Shown here one piece after another: positions 8,338 to 19,577 of a stretch of 64,000 bases of DNA; position 1 is the stretch's first letter; the number at the start of each line of letters is the position of its first letter. The stretch is taken from contig NZ_BDAI01000015.1 in NCBI RefSeq assembly GCF_002091755.1, positions 1-64,000 of the forward strand, in the 5' to 3' direction. Both the position numbers and the translations under genes were made by a program. The notes below the pieces were generated by a model. It was given only the letters and a program-made list of their open reading frames with translations, had not been told where the DNA came from and did no database searches. This DNA is from Pseudomonas nitroreducens NBRC 12694 (GTDB taxonomy: Bacteria > Pseudomonadota > Gammaproteobacteria > Pseudomonadales > Pseudomonadaceae).

Positions 8338-9501
8338 CTAGCCGTTCGCCTTCGGCGGACGCCGCACCAGCCCGGCCTTGAATACCAGGCCAGCGCACAG
8401 CCCGATCACCACCAGCAGCGACAGGCGCAGCCCCACGTGCTCGGCGAGGAAGCCGATCAACGGCGGGCCCAGCAACAAGCCGCCATAGCCGAACGACGCC
8501 ACTGCGGCCACGCCGCGCGAAGGCTCGACCCCCGGCCGGTTGCCTGCCGCGCCGATCAGGATCGGCACCACCACCGACAACCCCGCGCCCACGAGGGCGA
8601 AACCGGCAATCGCGCCGGAAATCCACGGGCTGAACAGCGCCAGCAGCATCCCCGCGATGGCCAGTAGCGCCAGGTTGCGTACCAGCGCCTCGTCGGCGAA
8701 GCGCACGCGCAGGCGGTCACCGAACAGACGCCCCAGCACCATGGTCGCGGAGAACGCCGCGAAGCCCAGTGCTGCCACTCGCTCCGACGCTCCCATGACC
8801 TGGTGCAGCAACAGGGCGCCCCAGTCGGCGACCGCGCCTTCGGAAACGAACGCGCACAGCGTCAGCACCCCAAGACCTATCAGTGCCGGTGGCGGCAGGC
8901 GCCAGCCACGTTGGGCTGGCGCCTCCTCCTCCGTGGGCTCCGGGCGCCCTTCGAACAGATGACGGGCGAAGAACGGCAGGATCGCCACCGCGATGACTGC
9001 CAGCAGGGTGAAGTGCCAGACAGGCGCCATGCCGGCAAAGATCGCCGCGCCGATGGCGCCGGTGAGTCCGCCCAGGCTGTACATGCCATGCAGGCTGGAG
9101 ATGCACGGCCGGCCGAGGCGCCGCTCCACTTCCACCGCCTGGGTGTTCATGGCCACGTCCATGGTGGCGAAGGTCAGGCCAACCAGCAGCAGCCCCGCTG
9201 CCAGGTACCAGACGTTAGGCGCCAGCCCGAGCAATGGGAAGCAAGCCATCAGCGCCAACCCGGAAACCACCGTGATCGCCCGGCTGCCATAACGCCGTAC
9301 CAATGCCCCGGCGAAAACGAATGCCAGCAGCGCGCCCACTCCGGCGCCCAGCAACGCCTGGCCCAGTTGCTGCTCGTCCACGCCGGTCATGTTCTTCAGC
9401 GCCGGCACCCGGCCCATCAGGCTGCCATGCACCATGCCGCCCATGGCGAAGCAATAGCCACACGCCCAGCGTGCGGCGTTGGCCCGTGATTGTTCACTCA
9501 T
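8338..9501 (-). CDS. MFS transporter, YbjJ-like
   Basis: Inner-membrane carrier of 387 residues with about 12 hydrophobic segments and a charged central loop (PEPTEEEAPAQRG). The cytoplasmic loop between helices 2 and 3 carries a weak MFS A-motif (GALVRRYGSR). Overall resemblance is to the YbjJ/FucP-like group, whose substrate is unknown or sugar-like; I cannot assign a substrate. It lies downstream of grxD in the same direction but behind a strong terminator, so it probably has its own promoter. It converges on bfr. Confidence 0.75.
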   Translation of the reverse strand: MSEQSRANAARWACGYCFAMGGMVHGSLMGRVPALKNMTGVDEQQLGQALLGAGVGALLAFVFAGALVRRYGSRAITVVSGLALMACFPLLGLAPNVWYLAAGLLLVGLTFATMDVAMNTQAVEVERRLGRPCISSLHGMYSLGGLTGAIGAAIFAGMAPVWHFTLLAVIAVAILPFFARHLFEGRPEPTEEEAPAQRGWRLPPPALIGLGVLTLCAFVSEGAVADWGALLLHQVMGASERVAALGFAAFSATMVLGRLFGDRLRVRFADEALVRNLALLAIAGMLLALFSPWISGAIAGFALVGAGLSVVVPILIGAAGNRPGVEPSRGVAAVASFGYGGLLLGPPLIGFLAEHVGLRLSLLVVIGLCAGLVFKAGLVRRPPKANG

Positions 9502-9520
9502 CCTTTATCTCTTCCCAAAA

Positions 9521-9548
9521 ACAAAGCCCCGCCAAGGCGGGGCTTTGT
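9521..9548 (-). terminator. Rho-independent terminator of grxD
   Basis: ACAAAGCCCCGCC/GGCGGGGCTTTGT stem; on the minus strand it is followed by a T tract. Confidence 0.9.
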
Positions 9549-9565
9549 GCGACAGCACGAAAGAC

Positions 9566-9892
9566 TCAGGCGTTGGCCTTGCCTACGGCGTCCTTGATCA
9601 GCGGTTGCAGCTCACCCTTTTCGAACATCTCGGCCAGGATGTCGCTGCCACCGACCAGCTCGCCACCGACCCACAGTTGCGGGAAGGTCGGCCAGTTGGC
9701 GTACTTGGGCAGGTTGGCGCGGATTTCCGGATTCTGCAGGATGTCGACGTAGGCGAACTTCTCGCCACAAGCCATCAGGACCTGGGCGGCGCGGGACGAG
9801 AAACCGCACTGCGGAGCATTCGGCGAACCCTTCATGTACAGCAGGACAGGGTTGTTGGCGATCTGCTCTTTGATGGTATCGATGATATCCAT
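9566..9892 (-). CDS. grxD: Monothiol glutaredoxin, Grx4/GrxD type
   Basis: CGFS-type glutaredoxin that carries and transfers [2Fe-2S] clusters together with glutathione (and BolA-type partners in other bacteria). The protein has 108 residues. The CGFS active site follows the conserved KGSPNAPQ stretch, and the GSH-binding WPTFPQLWV and GGSDI segments are present. The ATG at 9892 is the family start; the extension to 9982 is Arg-rich non-family sequence. Its own terminator lies at 9521-9548. Confidence 0.95.
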   Translation of the reverse strand: MDIIDTIKEQIANNPVLLYMKGSPNAPQCGFSSRAAQVLMACGEKFAYVDILQNPEIRANLPKYANWPTFPQLWVGGELVGGSDILAEMFEKGELQPLIKDAVGKANA

Positions 9893-10027
9893 GAACTTCC
9901 TCGGCTGAACTATCAGATACTGATCCGGCAGCCGCCTCCTCGGATGGCGATGGCCGGCACGGTACCGCGCATTGTACTGCAAAGCCGAGCGCTACGCTCG
10001 GCTTTGCAGATGCCTTGCGACAGCCTG

Positions 10028-12121
10028 TCAGGCCGCCTCGACCTCCACTGGCACACCGTTCAGCGCGGTGTTTCCGGAGAGCGCATCCAGATGTCGCTCG
10101 TCGGTGAGGTCATTGGCACTGGCGCCGCCCTGCTCGCGAGCAATCGACAGCTGCACGCCCGGCCGTGCGTGCCCCCAGCCGTGGGGCAGGCTGACGACCC
10201 CGGCCATGACTTCGTCGCTGGCCGCCACCTCGATCTCGATACTGCCGACCCGCGAGCGCACACGTACCTTCTGCCCGTCCACCAGCCCGCGCGAGGCGAG
10301 GTCCTGCGGGTGCATGAGCAGTTGGTGCCGCGGCTTGCCCTTCACCAGGCGGTGATAGTTGTGCATCCAGGAGTTGTTGCTGCGCACATGGCGGCGACCG
10401 ATCAGCAGCAGCTGGTCAATGGCCGGCGACTGGGTATCGGCGAAGCGACGCAGGTCATTGAGGAAGATTTCCGGCGCCGCCTCGATGCTGCGGCTGGCCG
10501 TCTTCAGCCGCGGCGCCAGGTTCGGCTGCAACGGCCCCAGGTCCAGCCCATGGGGGTGTTCGCGCAGCCGCGCCAGGTTGAGCTTGTGCTCGCTGGCATC
10601 GCCATAAGGGCCGAAGCGCAGGCCCATCTCGATCATCTGTTCCGGCGCCATAGTCGGTTTCAGCTCGGTGCCGCTGCGTGCCGCATAAGCCTTGGCCAGA
10701 CCGACGAAGATTTCCCAGTCGTGCAATGCGCCCTCGGGTTTCGGCAGGATCGCCTCGTTGAAGCGGGTGACATTGCGCACCGCGAAGACATTGAAGGTGG
10801 TGTCGTAATGATCGTGCTCCAGTGGCGCGGTGGGCGGCAGGATCAGGTCGGCGTAGCGCGTGGTTTCGTTGATATAGAGGTCCACGCTGAGCATGAACTC
10901 CAGGCCGTCCAGCGCCTGTTCCAGGCGTCGGCCATTGGGCGTGGACAGCACCGGGTTGCCCGCCACTGTCACCAGCGCACGCACCTGCCCTTCGCCTTCG
11001 GTGAGCATCTCTTCGGCCAGCGCTGCCACCGGCAATTCGCCGCCATATTCCGGCAGGCCGGACACACGGCTCTGCCAGCGGTTGAACGCGCCACCCGCCG
11101 TGGTCGCCACCAGGTCCACCGCCGGCGTGGTGCACAGGGTCCCGCCGACGCGGTCGAGGTTGCCGGTGACCAGGTTGATCAATTGCACCAACCACTGACA
11201 GAGGCTTCCGAAAACCTGGGTGGAAACGCCCATACGCCCGTAGCAGACGGCCTTGTCGGCGGCGGCGAAATCCCGCGCCAACTGGCGGATGGCGTCGGCC
11301 GGCACGCCGCAGCGAACGGCCATGGATTCGACCTTGAAGGGCGCCAGCGCCTCACGCACCGCGCCCAGGCCGTTGACCGGCAACGAGGATTCGCGGGTCA
11401 GACCTTCGCTGAGCAGCGTGTCGAGGATGCCCAGCAACAGCGCGGCATCTTCGCCGGGGCGCACGAACAGGTGCTGGTCCGCAATCGCCGCCGTCTCGGT
11501 GCGACGCGGGTCGACCACCACCAGCTTGCCGCCGCGCGCCTTCACGGCCTTCAGACGTTTCTCCACGTCCGGCACGGTCATGATGCTGCCGTTGGACGCC
11601 AGCGGGTTGCCGCCCAGGATCAGCATGAAGTCGGTGTGGTCGATGTCCGGAATCGGGATCAGCAGGCCATGGCCGAACATCTGCTGGCTGACCAGATGAT
11701 GCGGCAGTTGGTCCACCGAGGTCGCCGAGTAGCGGTTGCGGGTCTTCAACTGGCCGAGGAAATAGTTGCTGTGGGTCATCAACCCGTAGTTGTGCACGCT
11801 CGGATTGCCCTGGTACACCGCCACGGCGTTGCTACCGTGGCGCTCGCGGATTTCCGCCAGGCGCGTGGCCACCAGCTCGAAGGCCTCGTCCCAGCCGATC
11901 GGCTGCCACTCGTTGCCGACACGGCGCACCGGCTGGCGCAGGCGGTCCGGGTCGTTCTGGATATCCTGCAGCGCCACCGCCTTGGGGCAGATGTGGCCAC
12001 GGCTGAAGCTGTCCTGGGCGTCACCCTTGATGGACAGAATGCGCTCGTCCTCGGTCTCGATGGTCAGGCCGCAGATGGCCTCGCACAGATGGCACGCACG
12101 GTGGTGGAGGGTCTTGCTCAT
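10028..12121 (-). CDS. Molybdopterin-dependent oxidoreductase, [4Fe-4S], substrate unknown
   Basis: Soluble DMSO-reductase/formate-dehydrogenase superfamily enzyme of 697 residues. An N-terminal [4Fe-4S] motif comprises C10, C13, C17 and C45. The body is the typical molybdopterin domain (about 50-560), followed by a C-terminal molydop-binding domain (MHPQDLASRG, GVVSLPHGWGH). There is no twin-arginine signal, so it should be cytoplasmic. No ferredoxin, electron-transfer subunit or cofactor-insertion gene (fdhD type) is adjacent, so its redox partner must be encoded elsewhere. It diverges from argF. I cannot name a substrate; formate or an anaerobic-type dehydrogenase reaction would be guesses. 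Confidence 0.85.
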   Translation of the reverse strand: MSKTLHHRACHLCEAICGLTIETEDERILSIKGDAQDSFSRGHICPKAVALQDIQNDPDRLRQPVRRVGNEWQPIGWDEAFELVATRLAEIRERHGSNAVAVYQGNPSVHNYGLMTHSNYFLGQLKTRNRYSATSVDQLPHHLVSQQMFGHGLLIPIPDIDHTDFMLILGGNPLASNGSIMTVPDVEKRLKAVKARGGKLVVVDPRRTETAAIADQHLFVRPGEDAALLLGILDTLLSEGLTRESSLPVNGLGAVREALAPFKVESMAVRCGVPADAIRQLARDFAAADKAVCYGRMGVSTQVFGSLCQWLVQLINLVTGNLDRVGGTLCTTPAVDLVATTAGGAFNRWQSRVSGLPEYGGELPVAALAEEMLTEGEGQVRALVTVAGNPVLSTPNGRRLEQALDGLEFMLSVDLYINETTRYADLILPPTAPLEHDHYDTTFNVFAVRNVTRFNEAILPKPEGALHDWEIFVGLAKAYAARSGTELKPTMAPEQMIEMGLRFGPYGDASEHKLNLARLREHPHGLDLGPLQPNLAPRLKTASRSIEAAPEIFLNDLRRFADTQSPAIDQLLLIGRRHVRSNNSWMHNYHRLVKGKPRHQLLMHPQDLASRGLVDGQKVRVRSRVGSIEIEVAASDEVMAGVVSLPHGWGHARPGVQLSIAREQGGASANDLTDERHLDALSGNTALNGVPVEVEAA

Positions 12122-12434
12122 GGCTCGCCTCGTTATTGTTGTCGCCGGCGCTCATGGAGCCGGTCGCGGGGTCGCAAGCACTATGAATCCAGTCCCGGCG
12201 AAGCACCACCAGCTTCCGTCGGGTGAATTGCGCGGCATCAGGAACGACCATGGTCAAGCCCCGCCCGACGGGCCTTCCGGGTGAAACTTGCGTAGATCCG
12301 TCATTTCCTTATAGGATCGCGCCTTCCCCCATTTTCCGCTCCATGCGGTCCCGCCGCAGGTTCAGCCCGTTTTTTCTCACGAAAGCCGGTCGGTACCTCG
12401 GCCTGATTCTGAGAATAAGTAGTAGGTACGAACC
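12122..12434 (+). promoter_or_regulatory. Divergent promoter region, molybdopterin enzyme / argF
   Basis: About 310 bases with no gene. A possible argF promoter is TTGCGT (12289-12294), a 16-base spacer, then TATAGG (12311-12316), leaving a leader of roughly 115 bases. ArgR is known to control argF in P. aeruginosa, but I did not see an operator I would defend. Confidence 0.4.
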
Positions 12435-13352
<918 letters not shown>

Positions 13353-13372
13353 GCCCTCCTGTTTCGAGCCCG

Positions 13373-14434
13373 ATGACCAAACCGCTGCTGCTCACCCTCG
13401 ACGACCTTTCCTGTGGCTATGAACAGCAGCGTGTGGTGCAAGGCGTCAGACTGCACCTGAACGCCGGCGACATCGGCTGCCTGCTCGGCCCCTCGGGCTG
13501 CGGCAAGACCACCACCCTGCGCGCCATCGCCGGTTTCGAGCCGGTGCAGGGCGGGCGTATCGAACTGGGCGGCGAAGTGATTTCCCGCCCCGGCTTCACC
13601 CTGTCGCCGGAGAAGCGCCGGATCGGCATGGTATTCCAGGACTACGCGCTGTTCCCGCACCTGTCGGTGGCGGATAACGTCGCCTTCGGCATCCGCAAGC
13701 ACCCCGAGCGCGAGCGCATCGTCGGTGAGCTGCTGGAGCTGGTGAAGCTCGACGGCCTCGGCCAGCGTTTCCCCCATGAGCTTTCCGGCGGCCAACAACA
13801 GCGCGTGGCCCTGGCCCGTGCACTGGCCCCGCAGCCGCAACTGCTGCTGCTCGACGAACCCTTCTCCAATCTCGACGTGGAGCTGCGCCGCCAGCTCAGC
13901 CATGAGGTGCGCGACATCCTCAAGGCGCGTGGCACCAGTGCGATTCTGGTCACCCACGACCAGGAAGAAGCCTTCGCCGTCAGCGATCATGTCGGTGTGT
14001 TCCGCAACGGCCTGCTGGAGCAGTGGGATACGCCATTCAATCTCTACCACGAGCCGCAGACGCCCTTCGTCGCCAGCTTCGTCGGCCAGGGCTATTTCAT
14101 TCGTGGACAGATGTGCGGGACCGATGCGGTGCAGACCGAGCTGGGCCTGCTGCGCGGCAACCGCGCCTACTGCCTGCCCGACGGCTGCGCGGTGGATGTA
14201 TTGCTGCGCCCGGATGACCTGGTGCCGGCCGCCGATGGCGCGCTGAAGGCGCGCATCGTCGGCAAGTCGTTCCTCGGTGCGGCTACCCTGTATCGCCTGC
14301 AATTGCCCACCGGCACCCAGCTGGAATCGCTGTTCCCCAGCCATGCCGACCACCAGCCGGGCGATGAAGTGGGCATCGGCGTCGCCGCCGAGCATCTGGT
14401 GCTGTTCCCGGCGCAGGGCAGCGTGGCGCTCTAG
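13373..14434 (+). CDS. ABC transporter ATP-binding subunit (FbpC/PotA-like), orphan
   Basis: ATPase subunit of an importer of the iron(III)/polyamine/spermidine class. The 353-residue protein has Walker A GPSGCGKTT (39-47), a Q-loop (VFQDYALFPH), signature LSGGQ, Walker B LLLLDEP and an H-loop (LVTHDQEE). A C-terminal TOBE-like region (about 240-350) is typical for interacting regulatory domains. No permease or binding protein is adjacent, so its partners must be elsewhere. It starts 20 bases after argF. Its stop codon and that of the facing EtfA gene share a CTAG tetranucleotide. Confidence 0.85.
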   Translation: MTKPLLLTLDDLSCGYEQQRVVQGVRLHLNAGDIGCLLGPSGCGKTTTLRAIAGFEPVQGGRIELGGEVISRPGFTLSPEKRRIGMVFQDYALFPHLSVADNVAFGIRKHPERERIVGELLELVKLDGLGQRFPHELSGGQQQRVALARALAPQPQLLLLDEPFSNLDVELRRQLSHEVRDILKARGTSAILVTHDQEEAFAVSDHVGVFRNGLLEQWDTPFNLYHEPQTPFVASFVGQGYFIRGQMCGTDAVQTELGLLRGNRAYCLPDGCAVDVLLRPDDLVPAADGALKARIVGKSFLGAATLYRLQLPTGTQLESLFPSHADHQPGDEVGIGVAAEHLVLFPAQGSVAL

Positions 14435-15375
14435 GCGAGCGCCTTCTCCAGTTCAGGCAACAACTCGAACAGGTCGCCCTGCAAGCCATAGTCGGCGATC
14501 TCGAAGATCGGCGCGTCCGGATCGAGATTGATCGCCGCGATGACCTTGGCGTCCTTCATGCCCGCCACGTGCTGCACGGCCCCTGAGATCCCCACGGCGA
14601 GATAAAGCTCCGGCGCGACGATGCGCCCGGACTGGCCAATCTGCAATTCCGCCGGGGCAAAGCCGGCATCTACCGCTGCCAGTGACGCACCCACGGCGCC
14701 GTGCAGCCGGTCCGCCAGCGGATAGAGCGCGGCGAAGCCTTCTTCGGTTTGCAGCCCACGCCCGCCGGCGACTATGACCTTCGCCGACTCCAGCGCAGGG
14801 CGCTCGAAGTCCGGGTGTTCCTCGCCCTGCCACTGCGACAGACCGAGATCGCCCGCACCGCCGATACGCTCCAGTTCGGCATTGCCGCCGGCCAGTGCCA
14901 GCGGATCGAAAGCGGTTGGGCGAATGCCCAGCACGATCGATGGCCCCTCGCAGCGCACCGTGGCGATGGCATTGCCGGCGTAGATCGGGCGCTGGAAGGT
15001 CTGTTCGTCGATGACGGCGATGACGTCGGAGACCGCGTCCACATCCAGCAAGGCTGCGATGCGCGGCAGGCAATCGCGGCCCACGGCGGTGGCCGGCGCG
15101 AGGATGTGGCGGTAACGCGGAGCCAGTTGCACCACCAGTGCCGAGAGGTTTTCCGCCAGCAGGTGGTCGTAGGCGGGATCGCCTGCCAGCAGGACGCGAT
15201 CAACGCCCTCGACACCACAAGCCTGCGTCGCCAGTTCCTCGAGGCCACTGCCCGCAAGCAGCAGATGAACTTCGCCGCCGATCTGCCGGGCGGCGGCCAG
15301 AGCGTTCAGGGTAGCGGGCGCCAGGACGGCGGAGTCGTCGGTAACGTGATAGTCAGCGATGAGCAGAAGGGCCAT
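14431..15375 (-). CDS. Electron transfer flavoprotein alpha subunit paralogue, without EtfB
   Basis: FixB/EtfA family, 314 residues. EtfA normally pairs with EtfB to hold FAD and carry electrons from dehydrogenases to ETF:quinone oxidoreductase. The N-terminal Rossmann-like domain (1-190) and C-terminal FAD domain (GGRG near 205, GQSGRIVAPELY, VGISGAVQHVAGMKD, ADYG) are present. Two features are odd. No etfB or ETF-QO gene lies nearby. In the flavin-contacting segment usually written VGASRAAVDAG this protein has VGASLAAVDAG, losing the normally invariant arginine. It may be a specialised paralogue rather than the housekeeping ETF. Confidence 0.85.
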   Translation of the reverse strand: MALLLIADYHVTDDSAVLAPATLNALAAARQIGGEVHLLLAGSGLEELATQACGVEGVDRVLLAGDPAYDHLLAENLSALVVQLAPRYRHILAPATAVGRDCLPRIAALLDVDAVSDVIAVIDEQTFQRPIYAGNAIATVRCEGPSIVLGIRPTAFDPLALAGGNAELERIGGAGDLGLSQWQGEEHPDFERPALESAKVIVAGGRGLQTEEGFAALYPLADRLHGAVGASLAAVDAGFAPAELQIGQSGRIVAPELYLAVGISGAVQHVAGMKDAKVIAAINLDPDAPIFEIADYGLQGDLFELLPELEKALA

Positions 15376-15470
15376 GGGCCTGCCTCCAGGTCGGTGAGCC
15401 GCGCCGAACGGGCGCGGTTTCCAGTGAAGGCCAGCCTACGCCGGGGAGCGCAAAGCCCCCCGGTCACAGA

Positions 15471-16256
15471 TCAAACAACCAGCAGACGACCGCTGGCGAC
15501 CAGACGTGCGTAGCCGGCGATGCTGACGCGCTCGCCTTCCAGGCGGCACCACAGCTCGCCGCCGCGTGCGGAGGCCTGGAAGGCGCGCATCTGCAGCTTG
15601 TTCAGGCGACGCGACCAGTAGGGGATTAGCACGCAGTGGGCGGCGCCGGTCACCGGGTCCTCGTTGAGGCCGATGGCCGGGGCGAAGAAGCGCGAAACGA
15701 AGTCATAGCCGTCGCTGCGCGCGGTGACGATCACACCCAGGTACGGCAGGCGCGCGAGAGCAGCGAAATCGGGCTGGCAGTCGCGCACCGCCTGTTCCGA
15801 CTCCAGCAGCACCAGCAGGTGGTTGGCGGTGTTCAGTGCGTCCACCACGTCGACGCCCAGCGCATTCTGCAACTCCACCGTAGAGCCGGATTCGCTCGGC
15901 GGCTGCGCCGGGAAGTTCAGTGCCAGCCGGCCTTCCTCACGAGTCACACGCAGCGGACCGGACAGGGAGTTCAGCTCCAGCACTTCGCCCGGCTCGTCGA
16001 ACACTTCGAACAGCACGTGGGCGCTGGCCAGGGTGGCGTGGCCGCACAGCGGCACCTCGGCGGTCGGGGTGAACCAGCGGATGCGCCAGCCGGCCGGCTC
16101 CCTCACCAGGAAGGCGGTCTCAGACAGGTTGTGCTCGGCGGCGATCTGCTGCATCAGTTCGTCGCTCAACCAGGCATCGAGGCGGTACACCATGGCCGGG
16201 TTGCCGGCGAACGGGCGATCAGTGAAAGCGTCTACCTGGTGAAAATCGAGCAGCAT
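15471..16256 (-). CDS. PhzF family isomerase/epimerase
   Basis: PhzF-fold enzyme of 261 residues with two similar halves. The expected acidic catalytic residue is the Glu in NLSETAFL (around 46), and the second half has the DPVTGAAH motif. The reaction is likely an isomerisation or proton shift on a small acid. Phenazine biosynthesis is unlikely because no other phz gene is present; most family members have unknown substrates. It stands alone between the EtfA paralogue and ybaK. Confidence 0.85.
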   Translation of the reverse strand: MLLDFHQVDAFTDRPFAGNPAMVYRLDAWLSDELMQQIAAEHNLSETAFLVREPAGWRIRWFTPTAEVPLCGHATLASAHVLFEVFDEPGEVLELNSLSGPLRVTREEGRLALNFPAQPPSESGSTVELQNALGVDVVDALNTANHLLVLLESEQAVRDCQPDFAALARLPYLGVIVTARSDGYDFVSRFFAPAIGLNEDPVTGAAHCVLIPYWSRRLNKLQMRAFQASARGGELWCRLEGERVSIAGYARLVASGRLLVV

Positions 16257-16340
16257 GGCAGTCTCCTGAAAAGTGATGTCCGAGCATGACAGAAGCCGAT
16301 GAACGACGAACCGTACAGAAGCGAGCAGACAGTCGTTCGC

Positions 16341-16811
16341 TCAACCCCGACCGATGGGGGCGAAGGCCGCCGATGTCAGCCCGGCCAGCGTCTCGGCGCT
16401 CAACTCCACTTCCAGCCCACGGCGGCCGGCGCTGACGTGGATGGTGGGGAACCCCCGGGCGGATTCGTCGATGAAGGTGCGCAAGCGTTTCTTCTGCCCC
16501 AGAGGGCTGATGCCGCCGACCAGGTAGCCGGTGGCGCGTTGCGCGGCGTTCGGGTCGGCCATGTCGGCCTTCTTCACGCCCGCCGCATGGGCCAGCGCCT
16601 TGAGATCCAACGTGCCCACCACGGGCACCACCGCCACCAGCAACTCGCCCTTCTCGCTGGCCGCCAGCAGGGTCTTGAACACCCGCGCAGGGTCGAGGTT
16701 GAGTTTCTCGGCGGCCTCCAGGCCATAGGATGGCGCCTTCGGGTCGTGCTCATAGCTCAGCACGTGGTGTTCGGCGCGGTTCTTCTTCAGCAGGTCGATG
16801 GCGGGGGTCAT
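16341..16811 (-). CDS. ybaK: Cys-tRNA(Pro)/Cys-tRNA(Cys) deacylase YbaK
   Basis: Trans-editing enzyme that hydrolyses cysteine mischarged on tRNA(Pro). 156 residues with the YbaK/EbsC fold: conserved FKTLLA, VVPVVGTLDLK, YLVGGISPLGQKK and FIDESA segments. The start at 16811 gives the family N-terminus (MTPAIDLLKK); the frame continues upstream but encodes no family sequence. It is divergent from glpK with only 172 bases between them. In P. aeruginosa, as I recall, glpF sits in this gap. Confidence 0.92.
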   Translation of the reverse strand: MTPAIDLLKKNRAEHHVLSYEHDPKAPSYGLEAAEKLNLDPARVFKTLLAASEKGELLVAVVPVVGTLDLKALAHAAGVKKADMADPNAAQRATGYLVGGISPLGQKKRLRTFIDESARGFPTIHVSAGRRGLEVELSAETLAGLTSAAFAPIGRG

Positions 16812-16983
16812 GATCGGCGGGCTTCTCGCAAGCGGCTTTCCAGCGCATAACAGTAAGCCAAGGCGTGCTGCACTGCACGGTGTTCGCTTCACCGGCGCGG
16901 ACGAATCCCGTATGGTCTGCGCCATTCACCTTCCGGCCCGCGTGGCCGGGACTGCCGAACGGAATCCGCACAAGGCCGCCGCC

Positions 16984-18498
<1,515 letters not shown>

Positions 18499-18507
18499 TT
18501 GCTCTGC

Positions 18508-18612
18508 TGTAGGACCGAGGGGGACGCCCAGTCCTTGTTCGCGAACCGCTTGATTCCACAGAACCCGGCGGGGTCCGTGAGCAATAACGATGGCGTCCCC
18601 CTCGCTCCTACA
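18508..18612. repeat. Palindromic intergenic repeat between glpK and glpR
   Basis: Inverted arms TGTAGGACCGAGGGGGACGCC (18508-18528) and its near-complement (18592-18612). It is related to, but distinct from, the GAGCGAGCTTGCT family found elsewhere in the window. Confidence 0.75.
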
Positions 18613-18679
18613 AGTCCATGACAGCGTCGGCTCAGTGCGGCATCCTTGCCCTCCCGGCCCGTCCGCACGAGCGAACCGC

Positions 18680-19435
18680 ATGAACCTGCCACCCCGCCAG
18701 CAGAACATCCTCGACCTGGTCCGCGAACGCGGCTACCTGAGCATCGAAGAGCTCGCCCAGCAGTTCGCCGTCACGCCGCAGACCATCCGCCGCGACATCA
18801 ACCAACTGGCCGAGCAGAACCTGCTGCGCCGCTACCACGGTGGCGCGGCCTGGGATTCGAGCATCGAGAACACCGCCTACAACACCCGCGCCGACCAGAT
18901 GCGCGACGAGAAGCAGCGCATCGCCGATGTCATCGCCGCGCACATCCCGGACAACGCCTCGCTGTTCATCAACATCGGCACCACCACCGAAGCCATCGCC
19001 CGTGCCCTGCTCGGCCACCGGAACCTGAAGGTCATCAGCAACAACCTGCACGTCGCCAGCATCCTCGCCGGCAAGGACGATTTCGAAGTACTGATCGCCG
19101 GCGGCACGGTGCGCAGCGACGGCGGTGTGGTCGGGCAGGCGGCAGTGGATTTCATCGAGCAATTTCGCGTCGACTTCGCCGTGGTGGGCATCAGCGGCAT
19201 CGACGAAGACGGTAGCCTGCTGGACTTCGACTACCAGGAAGTGCGCGTCTCCCGCGCCATCATCGATAACGCGCGGCAGGTATTCCTCGCCGCCGACTCC
19301 AGCAAGTTCGGCCGCAACGCCATGGTGCGCCTGGGCCCGATCTCCCTGGTCAACCGGGTCTTCACCGACAGCCCGCCACCCGCCGCCGTAGCGCGCCTGA
19401 TGAGCCAGCACAAGGTTCAGCTCGAGCTGGTCTGA
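18680..19435 (+). CDS. glpR: Glycerol-3-phosphate regulon repressor, DeoR family
   Basis: Represses glp genes and is released by glycerol-3-phosphate. 251 residues. The N-terminal DeoR winged helix-turn-helix (about 5-57) contains VTPQTIRRDINQLAEQNLL. The C-terminal sugar-phosphate-binding DeoRC domain has the INIGTTTEAIARAL and GGTVRSDGGVVG loops. The start at 18680 follows an 180-base gap from glpK that includes a palindromic repeat. A strong GlpR-type operator lies just downstream in front of glpD. Confidence 0.95.
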   Translation: MNLPPRQQNILDLVRERGYLSIEELAQQFAVTPQTIRRDINQLAEQNLLRRYHGGAAWDSSIENTAYNTRADQMRDEKQRIADVIAAHIPDNASLFINIGTTTEAIARALLGHRNLKVISNNLHVASILAGKDDFEVLIAGGTVRSDGGVVGQAAVDFIEQFRVDFAVVGISGIDEDGSLLDFDYQEVRVSRAIIDNARQVFLAADSSKFGRNAMVRLGPISLVNRVFTDSPPPAAVARLMSQHKVQLELV

Positions 19436-19526
19436 GACTTCCCAGTCATTTCACTTTCGAACATTCAGACGAATACCTGCGCGAATTCGCGCCAAAGGCT
19501 GGTCATTTTTCGTTCACTGAACTAGG

Positions 19527-19548
19527 ATATTTTCGAAAACGAACATAA
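19527..19548 (+). promoter_or_regulatory. GlpR operator in front of glpD
   Basis: The sequence around TTTTCGAAAACGAACAT matches the E. coli GlpR consensus (WATKYTCGWW-WWCGMAMAT) at almost every position. Further half-sites (TTTCGAACATT near 19457, TTTTTCGTTC near 19506) lie upstream, as expected for multiple cooperative GlpR sites. Confidence 0.8.
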
Positions 19549-19577
19549 AAGATTCACTTTCAACACCAGGCGGCCCC

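Noticed and set aside
9479..12226. 915-codon plus-strand open frame opposite the MFS end, grxD and the molybdopterin gene
   Set aside because: Spans several well-defined minus-strand genes; product is compositionally biased with no domain.
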